Both the position numbers and the translations under genes were made by a program. DNA of 50,000 nucleotides from Cryptococcus deneoformans JEC21. Its lineage: Eukaryota > Basidiomycota > Tremellomycetes > Tremellales > Cryptococcaceae. The stretch lies in contig NC_006685.1 in the NCBI RefSeq assembly GCF_000091045.1, positions 1-50,000 on the forward strand. The letters run 5' to 3'. Positions 22,201 through 31,725 of this stretch are shown piece by piece. The notes below the pieces were generated by a model. It was not told where the DNA came from. It saw nothing but the letters and a program-made list of their open reading frames with translations, and did not search any database. The stretch's first letter is position 1, and every line of letters starts with the position of its first letter.

Positions 22201-23574
22201 ATACAAAAGTTCGAGAGCGAATCTGAAAAAAAAAAAAAAAGAGTCTACCTTTTTCCAGCCGTTCACTCCCCAGGTCTTACTTTTTGACCTCGTACAAAGA
22301 TGAGCAATATTCTGCATCACGCCTCGCATTGTTCGACAAAACAAAATATCGTCCTCCTACGCCTGCCATTAGCACCGAGTTATTATAATAGACGTGAAGG
22401 ACGAACATTATACATTGTAATGACAATGAAAAGCTCCGTTTGTCGGGGTGGATCGTATAATCGTTGTCTGAGAGTATACATGTCCTCAACAAAGTCATTT
22501 GGGTCACAGGTAACCGCTGTATATCTCAGTTTGGTGAATTCGTTTCCCTGGCGAATTGGACACTGCTCGAGCAGCATTGTAGGGACTTCGATATCAAGTA
22601 CGAGATGGCCCTGGAAGAGTCTGCGAACGGTTAGTTGGGCTAATGCGAGAGGAATACCCAACTCACTGGACGCGTTTTTGCGTCCTATTTCGCCTGACGA
22701 TCCTCGCTGGAACGGGTCCATAGTGCATATTGACCTCGTCCTCACCGCCCGCACCTACGCCGTCACCAGTTCCAAACCCATTCTGCCCTTCAGCATCACC
22801 GTTCCCCGTGTACATCGTGACGCCCATATCTCCAGCACCTGCATCGCTCAATTGATATCGTACGGCCGGAGCTGTCATGGACATTGCGCTTGTTGACTGA
22901 GGAATACCAAACCGAGAATCAGGCGCCGCGTGTGCAAGAAGAGGGCGGGAGTCATTCATATCGTCGTCTGCGGCGTTGCCATACCCTTGAGGAGGATAAG
23001 ACGGGGGGCCGTAGTTGATGTTATCTGGGACTGGAGCGGGCATGGCAGACATGGACGACTGGGATGAATGGTGGGGCAACAAAGGAGGCGGCGAGGTGAG
23101 ACGGTCATCAATGCCGTTTGGATACGAGTATGACGGGGCAGGCTGTTGCTGGGGCGGAAGATGTGACGGGTTCGCGTGGAAACGAATGTGCTGGGGCGGA
23201 GATGCATGCATAGGCGGATGAGAATTGGGCGGTGAGCCCATCGTATATGGTGCTGGGGCGGGCGCAGACGCCGGGGAGCCGTTGAAGGGGGACAATGACT
23301 GCGTCGGAAGCGAGTACCGGGGAGCTGGAGGGCCGGTCGGCGACGTCGGCTGGAGAGGGTGAGACGCGTGGGGGGGCTCGTGCCACGCGGGGGACATGTT
23401 CTGGAGGGAAGCAGCAGGCGGCCGCTGTGGGGGGGCGCTGAAGGGATCGCCATATTGGACTGCAGGCGGTGGAGGATACGGTTGCTGCGGGAAAGGCTGC
23501 GGCTGCGGGGGACGCTGGTTCTGGCGGGCGGGGCTGTAGCCGCCTGGTGGCTGGTATATGTCGCCCGGGTTCAT
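19213..23574 (-). CDS. Chitin synthase (division 1 type), about 24 exons
   Basis: Chitin synthases add GlcNAc from UDP-GlcNAc to growing chitin at the plasma membrane. The first exon (22667-23574) encodes a Pro/Gln-rich N-terminal arm of about 300 residues from [10 protein letters not shown]. The following exons (22407-22620, 22249-22356, 22032-22185, 21906-21982 and so on) give the catalytic core. Visible motifs are EDDILF near the nucleotide-binding region, [17 protein letters not shown], the signature QRRRW, and SWGTKG after the membrane block; the C-terminal hydrophobic segments end in RLFVGE. I count about 24 exons and roughly 1,030 residues. Two are very small: about 28 nt encoding FSSNMYLAE and about 19 nt encoding TVAGLA. 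Motif order and the large C-terminal membrane region place it with class I-III enzymes rather than myosin-linked ones. I cannot say which numbered CHS gene of Cryptococcus it is. Confidence 0.93.
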
Positions 23575-24246
23575 CGTCGCTCCGCTCGTGGGTCTGGCAC
23601 AAAAGGATCCCGCCAAAAAAGTACATATAATACACGGAGGCTGCACCGCACAGACCCGCGTCTATATTTCTGCTTATGTAACCGCTCGAATAGCCGAACC
23701 ACCCGTAAATCAGTCGCCAGCGACGCCGCGCCAGCCGGGCATGGGGCACAGCTCCTCCGGGCTACATACTTCTCCCGTCGTAGGCTTGTCAGCGCCGCGT
23801 CATTGCCCCCAGCATAGCCGCATGCAGTTAGTCCTCTGGAGAAGCGATGTCAGTCTGTTGCGGTTCACGCTGGAAAGGGGAGGCTGAAAGATGGAAGAAC
23901 GACACAGTGAAAGACAGCAGTCGTCATTCAGTAGTGTGTGGAGGTCGAGAGGAGGCATTAAAAGCCATAATACTCCACTCCTCCATGCAACTCGTATCAC
24001 TCTCTCTCCTGCATCTTACACCTTTGTCACCTCCACCCAGTGACATTTGACCATTCGGACCCGTCTTCTATCACTTGACCAAAATGCTCATTCCATCCAT
24101 CAAAATACCACTCCGAGTCTGGCCCAGTTCGAATTTCCCCTTTGACCTTTTAGAACCAGTCTATTCAAGCGCTACATCAAGTTACATTTGAGATGGATCT
24201 CTTTTTTCAATCACGGGTACGATACGTTTACAGATCTATGTAGAGC
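23575..24246. other. Chitin synthase promoter / transporter 3' flank
   Basis: About 670 bp between the chitin synthase start and the transporter stop, both minus strand. The frame upstream of the chitin synthase ATG is open for 24 codons without another ATG, supporting the chosen start. There is no separate gene. Confidence 0.5.
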
Positions 24247-26593
24247 CTAGGAGCTTTCAGAATCGGCAGCAAACAAGCTCATAAACCTCTTATTCTGAGG
24301 TCTTTCCAACTCGTCTACCTTTTCGAGGTGCTCAGCCTCACCACGCGTAATCTTCTTCTCGTCCCTGGCAACAACTGTGGCGAGGTCATAGCCCTTCCAT
24401 TGTCTAGTGGGAATCCGAGCCTCCATCATGAAGCTATGAGAAGAAAAAAAAAAAAACGATTGGTAAACGTACAGAACGAGAATGGAATCGGAGAGCCAAC
24501 GTACTTGATTTCTTCCAAGGTTCGGCCCTGGGTCTCTGGAATAAAAAAGTAGACAAAAGCAACCGACAGAAATCCACCGAAAGCGTAGATCTGTCATGTC
24601 AATTAGCCGCGAGCATCATGAGTGCAAAGGCATATGCGAAAAAAAGGACTGGGACTTACAAAACCAATCATAGGACCCAAACCAGCTTCGTCGGGCTGGA
24701 AAAGATACGGAAGAGTAAAAGTGACAACCCAGGCGGAGACCCAGAACATGGCGGTACCGATGGAAAGGTGCTTCTGACGGTTTCGACCAGTAGACATCTC
24801 GGCCGCAACGACCCAAGCGAGAGGACCCCAAGAAAGGTTAAAGGCGAACACTAAATTAAATGTAAAATGTGAGCAAACTGTCTCGAGAACAAGGCGATGC
24901 GTAAGGATAGACGCACCATAAAGACAGATCATGGCAGCAACGGCCTTACCGAGCGACGGGTGGTCAGCCAAGTAGGGCTCAAACCGGTCACCCTGACCAG
25001 AAACAGCACCCATGGCGCCGACAATCAGAAGGGTGATGAACATGAAGATACCACTGCGACACAAGTCAATATCCACATCACCCTTATCAACCAGGGTGAA
25101 AACGTACGTGTAGATAAGCAAAGGCCGTCGACCCCACCTCTCGACAACGAAGAAACTCGCAATGACACCAAGGACCTCAATACAGTCGACAATGATCTAT
25201 ACAATTTGTCAGCAAAAGCCCGTTAACACGTTGTGACTTTGGTGCATTACGGTGATGATGAAGGTATCTGAAATACCGACGAGAGCGAAAAAGGTGGTGG
25301 TGTAGGAGAAAATGAATTGAACACCAGAGATCTGCTGCGAGACGAGGATACCGACAGTAGCGAAGAACTTTCGGCGCTCGACAGGGTTCTCTGTTTGACA
25401 AAGCGCACAGTTAGCAGCCGCTCGATTAACGCCTAGAGATCCCATTATAACGTACTCCAAAGATCACTCCACTTGGACTCGCCACTAGAAGCCTCGGCCT
25501 CCTCCTCCCTAGACTTGTTCAAAATCGCAAGTTGCTCAGACACCAAAACATCCCTATATTCAGAACCGCCGTGGATCTTGTTAAGAGCCCGCTCAGCCTT
25601 GGCCTCCTTGCCCTTGTATAGAAGCCATCGAGGAGATTCGGGAACGATAAAGAGGACGACGAAGAGGAGGACGACCCAGACCAAGTTGAGCGCGACTGGG
25701 ATACGCCACGATGCCGTGGAAGACATGGTATGTGTTCCCAAACCGACACCGGCACCGATAACCTGACCAATCGCAAGCATAAGTTGCCAACTAAAACCTA
25801 TACGTAAGTACAACTTGAGTCTTCAGGAGAAAAAAAAGAAAGAAAAAAAGCAGACCTTGAGACACAAGCACCTCGAATCTCCATGGGAGGGATTTCTGAT
25901 AAATAAAGAGGAGCACTGTATCGACGCGTAGAATAAGCTTTGCACGCCATTTGGGGGAGCTCCATTATCGAAACTTACGCGTTGGAAATGATACCAATGC
26001 CCATACCAGCAATAAGACGGCCAACAGTAAGAAGACTTTGTACGAGGTCAGCAAGGTGTATCAAGCAAAACGAGAAAAGACATACGCGGAGCTGCCGACA
26101 ATGATCATTTGAAGGACGACACCAATGGCGAGAAGGACGATGGCAGAGAAGATACCACCCTTTCGACCAGAGTAGTCACTCAAAAAACAATGTCAGTTAA
26201 TAATTCCTCCGCCATACTTGATAAGGCGCGGCTCACCCGATAGGACCAGCTCCCAAAGAACCAACAACCTCACCGACCTGAATGATAGAAACCCAAAGGG
26301 ACTGATCGCTGCTTGAAAGAGCATAAGTGCCATTGCCAGTGTTATCGCCGAATTGCTCAACTTTGACAACCCGTTAGCACCCGTTCTTTTGGCTTTTGCA
26401 GTCGAAAGATTAAAAGGTACTTACCAAAGACAGGTGTCTCAAGCAAAGAAGTGAAATAGGTACCATCGTAACCGTACGCGACTGGGGCAATACTGATCAA
26501 GGCGCAAAAAAAGATAGGACGCCGATAGTCCTTCTTGAACCAGTCGGCCCAGCTCTCCAAACCCCCTCCTTCATTAGCAACTGCAGCAACCAT
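24247..26593 (-). CDS. MFS sugar porter (hexose transporter-like), 12 exons
   Basis: Twelve exons join from the ATG at 26593 to the TAG at 24247. Sugar porter signatures occur in order: GYDGTYFTSLLE in TM1, DYSGRKGG and GRLIAGMGIGI in the first half, PESPRWLL before the central loop, QQISGVQFIFSY in TM7, ERWGRRPLL between TM8 and 9, and PETQGRTLEEI after TM12. The central loop (KAERALNKIHGG...) and a cytosolic C-terminal tail rich in Glu/Lys are present. The likely role is uptake of a hexose or related sugar by proton symport or facilitated diffusion at the plasma membrane; the substrate cannot be told. One intron uses the acceptor GTTTTAG just after a competing TATAG, the choice being fixed by codon phase. 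Many transporters of this group exist in Cryptococcus. Confidence 0.92.
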
Positions 26594-28582
26594 GGCTTTC
26601 TACGTGGGGTTAGGTAAATGTTAAACGGGATTGTTGTTGTTGACAGAAAAAGAACGAAAGAAGGAAAAAGGAGGAGATTTGATCTAGTTTTAGTTTTACA
26701 TTAACGATGGGGAGATGGGGTCAGGTTAACATCTATGGCGCGGATTATCTGCGGGGAGCTGGGGCCCGCCCATCCTCGCATCGAAAAGAGGAACGAGTGT
26801 CTGCGAGATGGTTGTCAAACAGTCCAAACGTCAAACGAAAGTATATTTCAAGCTAAAGTAAACGCGCATGTCGGCAATTTCCTTCATCGCGTGGGGATTT
26901 GACGAATGAACCGCCGGCAAGTGTTCAAATTCAGGGGGATGATTCCTGAATTTTTACGGGACTTTGAAAAGGTTTTTTTTTTGTGAATCCGAGATTTATT
27001 TAGCGAGGGGGCGGTAAGGACGACATTTCGTCATATGCATTTGCAGTGGTTTTGGTGAATTCCAAGGATAGATATGAGAGATAATGAGCGAGGCTGTTCG
27101 ACGTCCATCTTTAGATCAATTTTATTGTTATAGAGGGGTAATTACTGGGGAGAAAAATCAGGCTTGAGTGATGGATGGACGAGAGGATGCTGCGTCTTCT
27201 TCTCGAAAAGTGCAAAACAATCTCTTTCGGGGCGCCGTGACACGAACAGGGACACCCGCCAGTGCCGCAGAAGGACTGGCCTCAAAAAAAAAAGCCAAGA
27301 GCAAATTCCTAACCAAGCCACCTGCGTTATCACAGATCGTCTCGTCTACGACAAGCGATAAGGGGTCCCCATGAACATTCCCCTACCTACATTTGCATGA
27401 CGTGACTGCCCCAGATAATAGAGAACGAACACGATTAAGATGACCTCAACGCCCTGAAGGAACGTACTCGCCCCTTCCCCATCCCAAAGAAGTGGTGGAA
27501 ATAAAGCGGTCATAGATCAACAACAAGGATTTGAAGGAAAACTGCCATGTGTGAACGAAGCTGTGACGACGACAGTTATAGCCTCTGAAATCTCTCTTTC
27601 TATCAGTTGGCTTTCTATTCGTCAATAAGCCCCATATAGATGTTCAAAAAAACGAAGGAGCGACGACTATCATTCTTTAAAACGTTCATCGCCGGGCGGG
27701 CGTTCAGCTACTCTTCGTTTACCGTAGCGGCGGCATGTACGTAACTGTTGCCTATAGGAGTGATGACTCCTCTACACCCTCCGCAGCACAAGATATGCCG
27801 GCATCAAGAATCGCTTTTAAGCTCTAGAGGTTTCTTATTCCTATTTAAATCTTGCCCAGGTTTTGGTCTTCGAATTTGTAGGTCAAGGTACCTCGAGAGA
27901 TACATCTTCGGGGAAGCCTCAATTCGGTCTTCTGTCATGAAGTACAATTTTTCTGACATAGTGATATGTTTGAAGACTTGTGTAAAAAAAGTAAGTTTAG
28001 AGAATTACTGTTAGGAGCAAATAACTGTATAACTACTGCAGTTGTACCTGCACAAATGGATACACAAGCTCGGTTATCAGTTCGTTATATTATTAAAAAA
28101 AGCACGAATTTGAGTTCCCAATCTGAACATTTTCAGTCAACACATAACATATCAAAAGGCTCATGATGTGAGGAGGTAATTAGACTTTAGACATCCTCAT
28201 TTTCGTTCCTCCTCTCTCAAGCTAACCTGTGCGATTTTCGAGCTCCAAACGATAAGGGCAATGGTAAGGTAACAAAGAGTTAGTTGACGACCGTTGATAG
28301 GTGAAACGTGCACGCTTGGCTAATCTTGTCTTTCAGATCATCCATACGCCGCCAAGAGCTCCTATGGGACTCCTATTTATTGCATGCCAACACCCTTCCT
28401 GCAGCCTTTGCAATGCACTCCTGATACACAAAGCTCAAACGACACCTGTGTCATGAAATATTCGCCTTCGCATTCACCATCCTGCCGAGGCTCCTCTCGT
28501 ATAACCCCTTGAGATCTACAAGCACAGTGGTCGCGAATATATCTGACTTGTAATTTAGTGCTGCCGCATCGCCAAACCAATC
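26594..28582. other. Intergenic, about 2 kb
   Basis: Upstream of the sugar transporter. Contains homopolymer tracts (T run near 26972) and scattered short ORFs without protein character or splice partners. It likely includes the transporter promoter. No RNA gene, repeat family or transposon remnant is recognised. Confidence 0.4.
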
Positions 28583-28962
28583 ATGATCATCGATAATCAA
28601 GCATGGCAATATGGTGAAAGCCGAGGTCATCGATGGCCCACAAACGTATTTGAAATCGGACCAGCTGGTAACTTTGAACAGGTGAGCCGTTCGGGCAGGT
28701 AGAACTTTTCACGTTGTGCAAGTCCGCGAGGGTTTATTGCTTGTTTGAAGGCTCCTTTCCTCATTGAGACGAATCATCTGCTAATCCCTGACATACTTGC
28801 TGAAAGGTCATACCGCCTACGATAACGAGTCATCATGATCAGTTAAGCTCCCCAGAGGTCATGTGTGGTGCAATATGGGAAGAGAAGCGGAAGCTGGGCG
28901 AAGCAGGAAAGGACGAACTCGGCACATCAAAAGAGCGCTCACTTTTTATGCTCCTTCCATAG
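28583..28962 (+). CDS. Candidate small three-exon gene, 89 residues, unknown
   Basis: Three short open segments join in phase: 28583-28681 (from an ATG, MIIDNQAWQYGE...), 28751-28806 (APFLIETNHLL...) and 28848-28962 (ending in FMLLP and TAG). The first intron (69 nt) has donor GTGAGC and an acceptable acceptor. The second (41 nt) uses a weaker donor, GTCATA. Amino-acid composition looks ordinary rather than random, but no family is recognised. The exons are too short to stand out singly, and the region is otherwise empty. It could also be chance. Confidence 0.35.
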
Positions 28963-29145
28963 AAATCGCCATCTTCCCCGCCCTGGTCCCACGGATAGCT
29001 ATCCACTCCTCGGGGAAGACTAATGAACCACGTCTTTTTTTCTTTTCCTTCCAGGCTAACGGTATTGTACTTGTAGGGATTGCTGCTTAGGACAAGGATG
29101 AACGCTAAAACCCTTCTTATTAGCTCATAATGTCCACTCTGAAGA

Positions 29146-30402
29146 TCAGAGATGATGCGTACAGTGATTCGTCATCTAGGGTAGGATCAGAGATTTTGAA
29201 GTTAGTTTTAGACACTTTGGATGGATATTGAATGAAGAAAGCTTACCTTTTTGCCTCCCTTCAAAGTAAAGTGCATACTCCTTGACTTACCAAAACCGAT
29301 ATGTCTATGCAGCGCGTTCCGAAACTTGTCCTCTTCTTCTCGTCCATCACTATCATCCACCACAAAAAATCAGAAGTTGACCTTCAATATTGACCAAACA
29401 AGCAAGAGACTGTATGGCGCATTATCAGACACTCTCACCTTTCGGAATCTTTCCGTCTTTTCTTGAATCTTCTACGATTTTCCGCTTCTTCTTCTTCATC
29501 TGTATCAAGATCGGGTATGTATCCGGAGGGGAGATCGATAGTGTACTCCCCAATATCCCAAAGAACTGGATTAATCGTGAATAAGCTTGCATGTTGCTTT
29601 TTTTCATGTGCAAAAGGTTAGATTACTTACGAGTCCCACCTTGACGACCTTGTCCGAACGCTTCGTGGCCAACGATAAAAACGCTTCCGATCAGCCTGAA
29701 GTCTCAGATATTCGGTTGTAGCCATTGTACTTACTCCTGCCATCCGATCCTAAAACGGCTTAATTAGCGAAATACTTGATAGGATCTTACAGTTTAAAGG
29801 CTGACCTTCATGTATGGTATACCAAAGAGGGTGCAATGTTGTCTCGACGGCCATCCTACGTGCTTCACCACTCTTTGAAATGCCTTTACAAATGTTGAAA
29901 TCTTAGTGGATGCTAGCCGATGGGTTGGAATTTCGCTTCTGCATACCTAATAGACCCTTAGGGATAGCCCAAGAGACAGTAACCCCATCGAGATGCATTC
30001 GCAAGTCGTAATGCAGTGCTACCACTGTATAAGCTTGTTGCCAAGTTCCCAAGATTATATCCAATAAAGTACGAACTAACCTGTAGCAGAATGCCGTTGG
30101 ATGCACCAGAAGTTTCTCTTTTTCAATGCAGGCCATTTCTCCAGGACATCCTTAGAAAACCCTTCCCATTCTCTTTCTACATCTGGTTTTGGCTCGTCCC
30201 CGCCCTCCTCCAGCTTGCTAGAGTCTGGCTTCCCAGAACTCACTTCTTCAACCTCCTTCTTCACTAAACTCGGTGCCATTTTGGGCGAGCTGGACGAAAG
30301 ACGGGCTCTTTTGCGAGCAACGGAAGGGGATGGAGATCGAGATGGCGAGCCAGTGGTGCTGCGAGTGGCTTTGTTCTCTGTTAGCTGGTGCAGCGTCCAC
30401 AT
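29146..30402 (-). CDS. Stand-alone LigD-type 3'-phosphoesterase (DNA repair) domain protein
   Basis: The first exon (from the ATG at 30402) encodes a Ser/Arg/Lys-rich leader of about 80 residues and then FWCIQRHSAT. After an intron comes VALHYDLRMHLDGVTVSWAIPKG, the hallmark of the phosphoesterase module of bacterial LigD, where His and Asp residues bind Mn and remove 3'-phosphate or 3'-ribonucleotide ends before ligation. Later exons give SVFIVGHEAFGQG, WDIGEYTIDLPSG and MHFTLKGGKK, matching the strands up to the module's C-terminus. A Glu/Arg/Lys-rich insert precedes the last strands. One intron (near 29700-29735) must be only about 32 nt to keep phase, so that junction is uncertain. The basic leader suggests nuclear targeting. 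No ligase or polymerase module is attached. The last codons before the stop at 29146-29148 are the least certain. Confidence 0.82.
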
Positions 30403-30764
30403 GCTTTGTTTGTTAGATATTATGGGCCTGCCTTGAAGTGTAGATGGCGCCTATATGTTGGATTGTTTGAGATCAATCAGATACAGCGACATTCTTCAGA
30501 ATTAAAAAGCACACGGGATACAATAAGAGGGCCCGGCGCGCTACAAACAATCCGAGAACTGACAGAGCGAGAAATATCCATGACGTCAGAGATAATCAGC
30601 ACTCTTCCACGCTTGCTGCACCCCACAAAAGCACACTCGTTCAGCGATGAAGCAACCAACTGTCCTTATTTTGATTGCATTTGTGACTATCTATTAGTAT
30701 TATTGTATAGCAACATCGTATCAAACGGCACGGCTTTTCAACATTACAGAACATCTGACATACC
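30403..30764. promoter_or_regulatory. Shared divergent promoter: LigD-type phosphoesterase / cupin
   Basis: The 362 bp between two divergent ATGs must hold both promoters. A TGACGTCA-like core (ATGACGTCAG at about 30578-30587) resembles a CRE/ATF site. That is a visual match only. Confidence 0.45.
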
Positions 30765-31337
30765 ATGTCACCGCTCACTCCTAATCCTTTATCGACTCTC
30801 CGGGTCACCAAGAAACAAATACCCTCCTACCAAAACTTCCCCAACACCGCACTTCATCGCCATCCTCTGATTATCTACCATTCCGCCTATCCGTCTTCTC
30901 TCACTGCAGATCAGGTGGAGAAACATCTTTCCTCCGTCGGCGTCGTTAAACCCGCATGGCGATTCCCAATGTATCGACAGCACCACTATCATTCCAACAC
31001 TCACGAACTGCTCGTCGTCGTCTCAGGTGCTGGAACGCTCTGCTTTGGCGGGCCGAGGGATGAAGAGAACAAGAGCAGGACCGAAATTGATGTGGAGAAG
31101 GGGGATGCCATGCTAGTCCCTTCCGGAGTTGCTCACGCGATGATCGAAGATAAGGGAGGGTTTAGTATGGTAGGAAGTTATCCGATCGGAGCGAAGAACT
31201 GGGATATGTGTACAGGCCAAGATGGGGAGAAGAACGATGCTTGGGAGACGGTGAAAGGAGTGAAGTGGTTTGACAAGGATCCAATCTATGGCGATGAAGG
31301 GCCAGCGATCAATACCAGAGAAGGTGACGCGAAGTGA
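30765..31337 (+). CDS. Single-exon cupin-domain protein (YjlB-like)
   Basis: One uninterrupted frame of 190 residues, in a window where nearly every other gene has introns. Cupin motif 1 is present as HYHSNTHELLVVVSGAGTL, with the HxH...E metal-binding set. Motif 2 appears as GDAMLVPSGVAHAM, with the second His. The sequence between and after them (NWDMCTGQ, DPIYGDEGP) resembles bacterial YjlB-type cupins, which have no established substrate. It is probably a small cytosolic metal-binding enzyme or sensor. Lack of introns and resemblance to bacterial proteins make ancient transfer from bacteria possible, although such cupins are also common in fungi. It starts 362 bp from the divergent DNA-repair gene. 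Confidence 0.85.
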   Translation: MSPLTPNPLSTLRVTKKQIPSYQNFPNTALHRHPLIIYHSAYPSSLTADQVEKHLSSVGVVKPAWRFPMYRQHHYHSNTHELLVVVSGAGTLCFGGPRDEENKSRTEIDVEKGDAMLVPSGVAHAMIEDKGGFSMVGSYPIGAKNWDMCTGQDGEKNDAWETVKGVKWFDKDPIYGDEGPAINTREGDAK

Positions 31338-31725
31338 GTAAGCAGGTTATACTATGTCTGTCAGTAAGGTCAGATCCTCTGTTATAACTGCATCAATAGC
31401 AGCAAGCATGGCATGCCATGATATTCGATACCCCGTCTCATCTAATTTATCACCCTTTCCGCATCGTATAGATAATGATGTCAAAGCCGCACTCCTCGAA
31501 GTGTCAAGGAAAAGATGCTCATGAACTCTGGTTAAGACGGCTTGTCAGGTCGTTGTTGCCCATTTATTTAAGAGTCGAAGCGCTTACCTTTGAAATACGA
31601 ACTCTAAGCGCCACTGCGAAAGTGTCTGGGAAGAATATGGTATCAATGAACGATGTGAACAGTGTGCTGCATGCCGTTCCAACGTTTCTCGATTAACACT
31701 CTTCTTAATCCCTTGTCCCGCACAT
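31338..31725. other. Intergenic between convergent genes
   Basis: About 390 bp between the cupin stop and the helicase stop; contains both 3' ends. A short ORF at 31475-31696 shows no family features. Confidence 0.45.

Noticed and set aside
22956..23817. Several long ORFs on both strands opposite or beside the chitin synthase first exon
   Set aside because: They are shadows of the Pro/Gln-rich coding exon; their Arg/Pro-rich composition follows from its GC-rich codons.
28384..28511. 42-codon ORF upstream of the small-gene candidate
   Set aside because: No suitable donor joins it to the exon at 28583, and a stop lies before any GT.
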